Source: Candidatus Kerfeldbacteria bacterium | GTDB taxonomy: Bacteria > Patescibacteriota > Patescibacteriia > UBA9570 | NCBI GenBank assembly: GCA_016207285.1 | Contig: JACQPW010000088.1 | Coordinates: forward strand, 1 to 28,266 | Direction: 5' to 3' | DNA: 28,266 nucleotides | Part shown: piece after piece, positions 24,125 to 28,266 of the stretch | How the letters are laid out: every line of letters starts with the position of its first letter | How positions within the stretch are numbered: position 1 is the stretch's first letter | Translations under genes and position numbers: made by a program | Notes under the pieces: model-generated | What the model was told of the DNA's origin: nothing | What the model saw: only the letters and a program-made list of their open reading frames with translations | The model's database searches: none

Positions 24125-25297
24125 TTATGATTTTTTGCAGTACATGACCACACTGCCTGCTGCCCAGGTCATGCCCAGTGCCATCATTGCCACACCGAAC
24201 AACATCCAAGGGAATCCTACCAACGCTAGCAATTTGTAGATCATGTAGACAATACTAAACCCAAGTATAAATGGCCAAATCAGACTCTTACTTTTTGGTA
24301 ACAGTAACTGACCAACCGCAGCACCAAAATATATTTTGGCTAGCAGCATGGTCAAAAACAGTACTAAACCACCAGCTAAGGCTAACGGTAGGCCGATAAG
24401 TGTAACCATTAAGATCAGTAAGACAACCGGACCAGCACAGACTAATAATACTCCATAACCAAAACTCCTACCGGGTTGTGTACGCATCTGTTGCAGTGTA
24501 GTTTTGCTAAAGGTTGGTAACAATTTTAAAATCACTACGCCTAAAATAAGGTAACCAATCCAGAACACAATCAGCTTGAAGACCTGGAAAGCGGTGATAA
24601 AAGCGGTGTCCGCTTTTTCTGCAGTCGGTTCATCAGCAGTTTCTTCGACATCAACCTCACCTACTACTGTACCGGTCATGATCAGTTCATCGGCACTACC
24701 CATTACATTACCAGCCACTAGACCAGCAATGGTCGTTGTGCCGGTACCAATGATGAGGTCTTCACCAATGGATCCAGCGCCGCCGAGTTCAAACTGTTCA
24801 GCAAATACCACCACATTACGACCAACTTGTTTACCTACCTTGACGTTACCGCCAGTGACCCGCACGCTCCCTGCCACATCGCCATTGATCACAATGTTTG
24901 CACCAGCGGCAAATAAATCACCATCAATCGTTCCGGTTACCGTAATATTGTTACCAGCGACAAAGACATCATTGAGATAATGATCTGATAATAAAATGTC
25001 ATCGTCAGCTGTTACATAAATACCTTTAACCGTATTTAATGCCTCCGGAGACTCTGCATCCAGGCGCGTTGTCTTCACAGTTGGTTCAAATACTTCTGTG
25101 GTTTCTATGGCCCCTTCTTCTGTGTCCTCTGTGATTCCAGCTTCAGTTTCTTCAGCATCCGCCGGCAATGTTTCCGCTTCTGCACTAATAGCTATGATCG
25201 CACTAGCCGGAGTGAGTTTAAATAAAACAGCACCGCCAATGATCAACAAACACAGGGTGCCTAGGAGGGGTAACGATTGCGTAAAACGTCGGCGCAT
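24125..25297 (-). CDS. Polymer-forming (bactofilin-like) membrane protein
   Basis: A 390-residue protein from ATG 25297. An N-terminal hydrophobic segment (about 9-38, ASA at 31-33) is followed by an acidic Glu/Thr-rich linker (about 40-85). A beta-solenoid lies at about 100-218, with repeats such as NDVFVAGNNITVTG, GDLFAAGANIVING and GRNVVVFAEQFELGG, typical of the polymer-forming cytoskeletal (bactofilin-like) family. From about 238 four or five membrane segments follow (for example 238-260, 281-308, 310-333, 338-386), ending in CKKS. The solenoid probably lies outside the membrane, unlike cytoplasmic bactofilins. It heads the operon with PMM, gpmI and murI (2 nt before PMM). A TTG at 25315 would extend the frame, but it lies just upstream of the -10 box at 25307-25312, so ATG 25297 is preferred. 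Scaffold role in the envelope is inferred. Confidence 0.82.
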   Translation of the reverse strand: MRRRFTQSLPLLGTLCLLIIGGAVLFKLTPASAIIAISAEAETLPADAEETEAGITEDTEEGAIETTEVFEPTVKTTRLDAESPEALNTVKGIYVTADDDILLSDHYLNDVFVAGNNITVTGTIDGDLFAAGANIVINGDVAGSVRVTGGNVKVGKQVGRNVVVFAEQFELGGAGSIGEDLIIGTGTTTIAGLVAGNVMGSADELIMTGTVVGEVDVEETADEPTAEKADTAFITAFQVFKLIVFWIGYLILGVVILKLLPTFSKTTLQQMRTQPGRSFGYGVLLVCAGPVVLLILMVTLIGLPLALAGGLVLFLTMLLAKIYFGAAVGQLLLPKSKSLIWPFILGFSIVYMIYKLLALVGFPWMLFGVAMMALGMTWAAGSVVMYCKKS

Positions 25298-25306
25298 AAC
25301 TTCGAT

Positions 25307-25335
25307 ACTATACAATATTTATGATACATTGGCAA
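25307..25335 (-). promoter_or_regulatory. Promoter of the polymer-forming protein / PMM / gpmI / murI operon
   Basis: Minus strand: TTGCCA (25330-25335), 17-nt spacer, TATAGT (25307-25312), then 9 nt to ATG 25297. The predicted leader is 1-3 nt, so the mRNA should be leaderless. Confidence 0.65.
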
Positions 25336-25425
25336 CAAACGTAGGCTATTTGGCCGATACTTCTTCTAAGGCCAACAATTCCTCCATTTTCGTTTTTCCC
25401 AAGTACAGGCGTTGCTGCTTTTATA

Positions 25426-26313
25426 TTAGATCGGCGGTAGTGTCACCGATTTTCGTCTGACGGTGAAATAGAGGCCAACGAGCATAATGGCAATACCAAT
25501 GAGTTGCTGTCCGGTGACGGTTTCACCTAAAATAGCTAAGGCAAATAGTATGGTAAATAAGGGCTCCATGTTCACAATAGATACCGCCTTGCTGATATCC
25601 AGTAACTTTAAGCCATGGAACCACAGTAATTTGCCGATGACCATGATCACAATGGCATTCAGTAGCACATAGTACCAAGCGAAGCCTGGGATGCTGCTAT
25701 AGAGTTGGTGTTCAAAGACTAGACTGATGAGCAGTAAGCCAGCACCACCGGCAGCAGAGCGCATGAATAAAACAGTGCTAGGTGGTAATTCACCAACGAT
25801 CCGCTTACCATACCAATTGCCGATGGGGAAACTGAGTGGTGCTAAAAAGATCAAGATATCACCAATATTAAAATTCAGGCCGCCTTGATACAGCACCACA
25901 ATGGAACCGATTAAAATACCGCCGGCTCCTAACAGTTTGTTTTTAGTGGTAGGCTCACCAAATAATGGTGTCAGTAATATCGTAAAGAGAATTTCCGAAC
26001 GTAATAACAAGGCGCCGTTAATACTGGAGGTGTATTGGGCGCCTATAAAATAGAGGCAGTAGGGAATCATCAGGTTAAAGACGCTGTTGAGTAGGCCTAG
26101 CTTCAGTTGTTTGCGGGTGAAAGTGGGCAAACGCCAACCGCGTTGCCACAGATCAATGATGAATACCAAACCGGCTGATACCAACACACTGCTCCCAATA
26201 TAGAGTAATGCTGGCATGTTACTGACACCCAACTTTCCAAAAATGGGAAATAATCCGCCGATGACTGCATAGGCGAATAGGATGATCGTACCTAATTTCT
26301 CCGCTTTATTCAT
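25426..26313 (-). CDS. EamA/DMT-family transporter
   Basis: A 295-residue integral membrane protein with about ten membrane segments in two EamA halves (about 5-140 and 150-285), the build of drug/metabolite transporters that move small metabolites across the cytoplasmic membrane. Half 1 has FAYAVIGGLFPIFGK and ends near GAGGILIGSIVVLYQGG; half 2 has GNWYGKRI and closes with SIVNMEPLFTILFALAILGE and QLIGIAIMLVGLYFTVRRK, the family's most recognisable region. Substrate unknown. ATG 26313 is chosen because a perfect TATAAT sits 7 nt upstream; a longer in-frame start at 26379 lies beyond that promoter. No operon partner. Confidence 0.9.
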   Translation of the reverse strand: MNKAEKLGTIILFAYAVIGGLFPIFGKLGVSNMPALLYIGSSVLVSAGLVFIIDLWQRGWRLPTFTRKQLKLGLLNSVFNLMIPYCLYFIGAQYTSSINGALLLRSEILFTILLTPLFGEPTTKNKLLGAGGILIGSIVVLYQGGLNFNIGDILIFLAPLSFPIGNWYGKRIVGELPPSTVLFMRSAAGGAGLLLISLVFEHQLYSSIPGFAWYYVLLNAIVIMVIGKLLWFHGLKLLDISKAVSIVNMEPLFTILFALAILGETVTGQQLIGIAIMLVGLYFTVRRKSVTLPPI

Positions 26314-26320
26314 CACTTCT

Positions 26321-26326
26321 ATTATA
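26321..26326 (-). promoter_or_regulatory. -10 box of the EamA transporter gene
   Basis: A perfect TATAAT on the minus strand, 7 nt before ATG 26313, puts the transcription start at or next to the A of the ATG. No convincing -35 box is seen; that region lies in the small hairpin at 26334-26354. Confidence 0.55.
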
Positions 26327-26333
26327 CAATAAC

Positions 26334-26354
26334 CCCACACTTTATGGGTGTGGG
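26334..26354. terminator. Small GC-rich hairpin upstream of the EamA gene
   Basis: CCCACAC (26334-26340) pairs with GTGTGGG (26348-26354) over a 7-nt loop. It lacks a T-run on either side, so it may be a weak terminator or a regulatory site covering the -35 region of the transporter promoter. Confidence 0.35.
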
Positions 26355-26389
26355 TGATACGTAGATAACTATATGCCAAGAAAGACGGG

Positions 26390-26438
26390 GCGGGCGTGAT
26401 GTAGGGTAGATCGATGATCTATTCCTACCCACGCCCGC
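26390..26438 (-). terminator. Strong intrinsic terminator after the small GC-rich gene
   Basis: GCGGGCGTG (26390-26398) pairs with CACGCCCGC (26430-26438), GTAGG (26401-26405) with CCTAC (26424-26428), and TAGAT (26407-26411) with ATCTA (26417-26421), leaving a 5-nt loop. On the minus strand it is followed by GTCTTTCTT. It lies 41 nt beyond the stop of the 50-residue gene. Confidence 0.65.
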
Positions 26439-26478
26439 GCAGTGTCTCCTCCTCGAGGACTGGCCGCGCGTGCGCAGC

Positions 26479-26631
26479 CTACTCCATGTAGCCGGTTCCC
26501 CAGCCTTCGTTGTGGTCCCTTCCGGCGGGCTGCGGGCTGGGATCGGACGGCTGCGGGCTGGGATCGGCGGGGAGGCCGGTATCGGTGGGCGGGGCGGAGG
26601 TATCGGTGGGGGTGTCGTTCGGCTCGTGCAT
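26479..26631 (-). CDS. Possible 50-residue Pro/Asp/Thr-rich peptide of foreign composition
   Basis: A short frame from ATG 26631 to TAG 26479. The peptide is hydrophilic and acidic, with PTDT twice (8-11 and 15-18) and tandem heptads DPSPQPS and DPSPQPA (about 23-36), ending GWGTGYME. No membrane segment or signal peptide. The DNA is much more GC-rich than its neighbours, with G/C at nearly all third positions, as in the genes at 19927-20280 and 27681-28118. GAGGA lies about 11 nt before the ATG, rather far. A strong terminator follows. An overlapping 124-codon frame (26322-26696) gives an arginine/proline jumble and runs into the transporter gene, so it is less likely. Function unknown; could also be a remnant of a larger gene. 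Confidence 0.45.
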   Translation of the reverse strand: MHEPNDTPTDTSAPPTDTGLPADPSPQPSDPSPQPAGRDHNEGWGTGYME

Positions 26632-26698
26632 GGCGGGGTTGGTCCTCGTAACCGGCGGGTTGAAATGAAGTGCCGGCGGGATGCAGGATACGGCATTT

Positions 26699-27556
26699 TT
26701 ACGGTTTTGTCAATACGCTAAGGCTGGCGGGCAATTCTAGTTGCCAAGCCGGGATTTGTAAGTGTAAGACGCTAATATAAGGCAAAATGTGCTCGGCAGC
26801 TTCAATGGTCATCTGTTGGGCGCGGAAGCGTTCGGCGTGGTGCAGGTACAGTTTAAAACCTTCACACCACTGTACGGCCTCCATCCCCAGTGGCGTGCGT
26901 TGTGCCATCCAGCGGCTATAGCTGCGCAGAATAATTCCATACAGTAATACGGGTACACCAACCCCAAAAATGCCGGTCACAAAACCAATCCCAATCAGCC
27001 ACCGACTAGTGATGTAGTAACGTCTGCGCCAGGTGTCAGCCGCTTGAGTAAATAATCCGGCTGTTACGGCATCCGTATAGAGTTGCTGCCGAATTGGTCG
27101 GATGGTTTGTTTAAGCTGTTGCAAGGCCGTTCTCAGGTTGATGGTGTTCCCAGCAGCAAAGATCTGGTCAAAGATCAGCTGTTCATACGGCAATAGGGGA
27201 GGGTTATTTTTTTGCTGAGCAGTAATTTTAGTCACTTGATAATCAACCGTATGGTAAATGTGCACTTTGCCGTGCCAACGTTCTTCAATCTGTGAATTAT
27301 TCTCGATGGTTATTAGTTTTCTGGCTACAAAATGCAGCAGGGTCGCGGTGATGTCCGCATCATTGGCGCGTGTATCATACACTACACCGATGATGGCCGG
27401 TGGTAAGTGTTGGAACGGTTCGTATTGCGGAATGATAGTCGTGGACTTGGTTTGCGGATCTTTTCCCACCTTGCGCCAATGCCAATGCACCAAGCCCCAG
27501 ATGAACAGGGGTGAGATCAGATACAGTAAACCGAGCAAGCCGAACAAAAATTCCAT
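26699..27556 (-). CDS. Short DUF2207-type membrane protein
   Basis: A 285-residue protein matching the C-terminal half of DUF2207 membrane proteins. Seen: a membrane segment at about 4-26, PQYEPFQHLPPAIIGVVYD (about 43-61), the hallmark DITATLLHFVARKLITI (68-84), a membrane hairpin at about 186-211, and RTPLGMEAVQWCEGFKLYLHHAERFR (220-245) near the end. Typical family members carry a signal peptide and an extracellular beta-domain before this region; here they are absent and the protein begins with a single membrane segment, so most of it should be cytoplasmic. ATG 27556 is the start; no Shine-Dalgarno sequence or good promoter is visible. The 124-nt gap upstream to 27680 shows only weak hairpins. 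Function of the family is unknown. Confidence 0.78.
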   Translation of the reverse strand: MEFLFGLLGLLYLISPLFIWGLVHWHWRKVGKDPQTKSTTIIPQYEPFQHLPPAIIGVVYDTRANDADITATLLHFVARKLITIENNSQIEERWHGKVHIYHTVDYQVTKITAQQKNNPPLLPYEQLIFDQIFAAGNTINLRTALQQLKQTIRPIRQQLYTDAVTAGLFTQAADTWRRRYYITSRWLIGIGFVTGIFGVGVPVLLYGIILRSYSRWMAQRTPLGMEAVQWCEGFKLYLHHAERFRAQQMTIEAAEHILPYISVLHLQIPAWQLELPASLSVLTKP

Positions 27557-27680
27557 AGGTTATAACAGTTATCTTTACATATAGTGCTCGATTCGCCAAT
27601 CCACTGGGTAGCATGTTTAAGCTTGTCATGTTACCAACTAGGTTGGGGGGCAGGCGTTTGGTAATACGCACTGCCCTGCA

Positions 27681-28118
27681 CTAGGCTTGCGGCCGGCGTT
27701 TCCACAGGACAATGAAGAACATCGTCCAGCCACCACCTTCCACCAGCGCTGCGCGAGCCAGCATGTGTTGTGTGACCACCACATGGGTTGGCAGGTACGG
27801 CACCAGCCATGAGCCGTTGTGGTGGAGTTCGACTGGCCAGGTGATGTCGAACCCGATCTCCCAGCTTGGTTCACCGAACTGGCAGATCAGCAGACTGAAG
27901 ATCAGTGGGGCGATCAGCAGTCCGGCCATCAGTTGGCAGCGTCCTTGTCCCAGTACCATGGCCAATGGACTACGCACCGCCTTCAGTGCCAGCAGGCTCA
28001 ACACCAGCAGGCAGAGGACGGTGTAGGGCCAGGTCACCAGTTGGGGCAGCGTGTAGATCACATTCGCGAGGAAGGATCCCACGGAGGGGATCACCAGCAA
28101 GTAAAAGAGCTTCCGCAT
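27681..28118 (-). CDS. Small membrane protein of foreign composition
   Basis: A 145-residue hydrophobic protein, not recognised. Likely membrane segments are about 4-24, 30-48 and 65-82, with a last segment near 126-140 followed by KRRPQA. Codons are strongly G/C-ending (CTG, GTG, ATC, ACC), unlike the neighbouring DUF2207-type gene. ATG 28118 is preferred over TTG 28124 because AGGAGG (28125-28130) lies exactly 6 nt before it, the best Shine-Dalgarno sequence in the window. It has its own promoter at 28181-28208 and a leader of roughly 55 nt, again unlike the leaderless resident genes. Aromatic and charged loops (EPSWEIGFDITWPVELHHNG) lie between segments 3 and 4. Foreign origin inferred; function unknown. 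Confidence 0.7.
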   Translation of the reverse strand: MRKLFYLLVIPSVGSFLANVIYTLPQLVTWPYTVLCLLVLSLLALKAVRSPLAMVLGQGRCQLMAGLLIAPLIFSLLICQFGEPSWEIGFDITWPVELHHNGSWLVPYLPTHVVVTQHMLARAALVEGGGWTMFFIVLWKRRPQA

Positions 28119-28180
28119 GTGCAACCTCCTGCTTCACCACATCATAGAAATGATGAGGCAGCAAGTTGTTTTGCACCAGC

Positions 28181-28208
28181 AGTTTACCTGCTCAGGTCGC
28201 TTTGTCAA
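28181..28208 (-). promoter_or_regulatory. Promoter of the 145-residue membrane protein, with possible operator
   Basis: Minus strand: TTGACA (28203-28208), 16-nt spacer, TAAACT (28181-28186). The spacer contains an inverted repeat ACCTG-ag-CAGGT (28186-28197), a plausible repressor site. A short hairpin CATCAT/ATGATG lies between promoter and Shine-Dalgarno sequence (28141-28156). Confidence 0.55.
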
Positions 28209-28266
28209 TTCTTTTGCGCGATCGTTAGAATATTTCGACCGTCCTCTCCTAATTCATTATTCATAA

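Noticed and set aside
24123..24209. Longer start for the phosphomannomutase
   Set aside because: The extension overlaps the preceding gene and has no family similarity; ATG 24122 sits 2 nt after that gene's stop.
25298..25315. TTG start for the polymer-forming protein
   Set aside because: It lies just upstream of the -10 box at 25307-25312, so it would not be in the transcript.
26314..26379. Longer N-terminus for the EamA transporter
   Set aside because: It would start upstream of a perfect TATAAT, and the extra residues run through the hairpin at 26334-26354.
26322..26696. A 124-codon minus-strand frame over the second GC-rich region
   Set aside because: The product is an Arg/Pro/Ser jumble that runs through the terminator and past the transporter start; the 50-codon frame fits codon third-position GC better.

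Overview
The window looks like a chromosomal segment of a Candidate Phyla Radiation (Patescibacteria) bacterium, probably on the Parcubacteria side. The grounds are gene content and style: a SecG / membrane-anchored solute-binding protein / RNase J operon, a cysteine-rich zinc-ribbon protein, very large secreted repeat proteins, a polymer-forming membrane protein and tightly overlapping operons. This placement is inference; no rRNA, tRNA, CRISPR array or recognisable transposase gene was seen.

Layout. Left edge: a minus-strand zinc-ribbon gene (cut by the window end) is divergent from the plus-strand operon secG, solute-binding protein, RNase J (1386-5199). Next come two giant plus-strand surface-protein genes: a 2026-residue secreted beta-repeat stalk protein (5333-11413) and a 1770-residue beta-helix / FN3 / thrombospondin-3 protein with a C-terminal anchor (11492-16804). 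A small anchored Ig-like protein is translationally coupled to the second giant (16801-17328). Then trpS and murD overlap (17341-19573). A converging minus-strand operon follows: polymer-forming membrane protein, phosphomannomutase/phosphoglucomutase, cofactor-independent phosphoglycerate mutase and glutamate racemase (25297 down to 20492). The right side carries an EamA transporter and a short DUF2207-type protein, both minus strand.

Three short genes (19927-20280, 26479-26631, 27681-28118) differ sharply from everything else: very GC-rich codon third positions, and in two of them a good Shine-Dalgarno sequence that resident genes lack. The first is bracketed by two members of a GC-rich, cloverleaf-like palindromic repeat family with four copies in the window.

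Two regulatory patterns stand out. Resident promoters are close to the sigma-70 consensus but sit so near the start codon that mRNAs should be leaderless or nearly so. The two giant surface-protein genes share an almost identical promoter, TTGACG-17-TA[GT][AG]AT, with an eight-T tract at the same position in the spacer. This suggests co-regulation and possibly phase variation by slippage. Functionally the window combines secretion (SecG), surface display (giants, Ig-like protein, polymer-forming protein), wall-precursor synthesis (MurI makes D-Glu, MurD adds it), sugar-phosphate metabolism (PMM/PGM, GpmI) and RNA turnover (RNase J).
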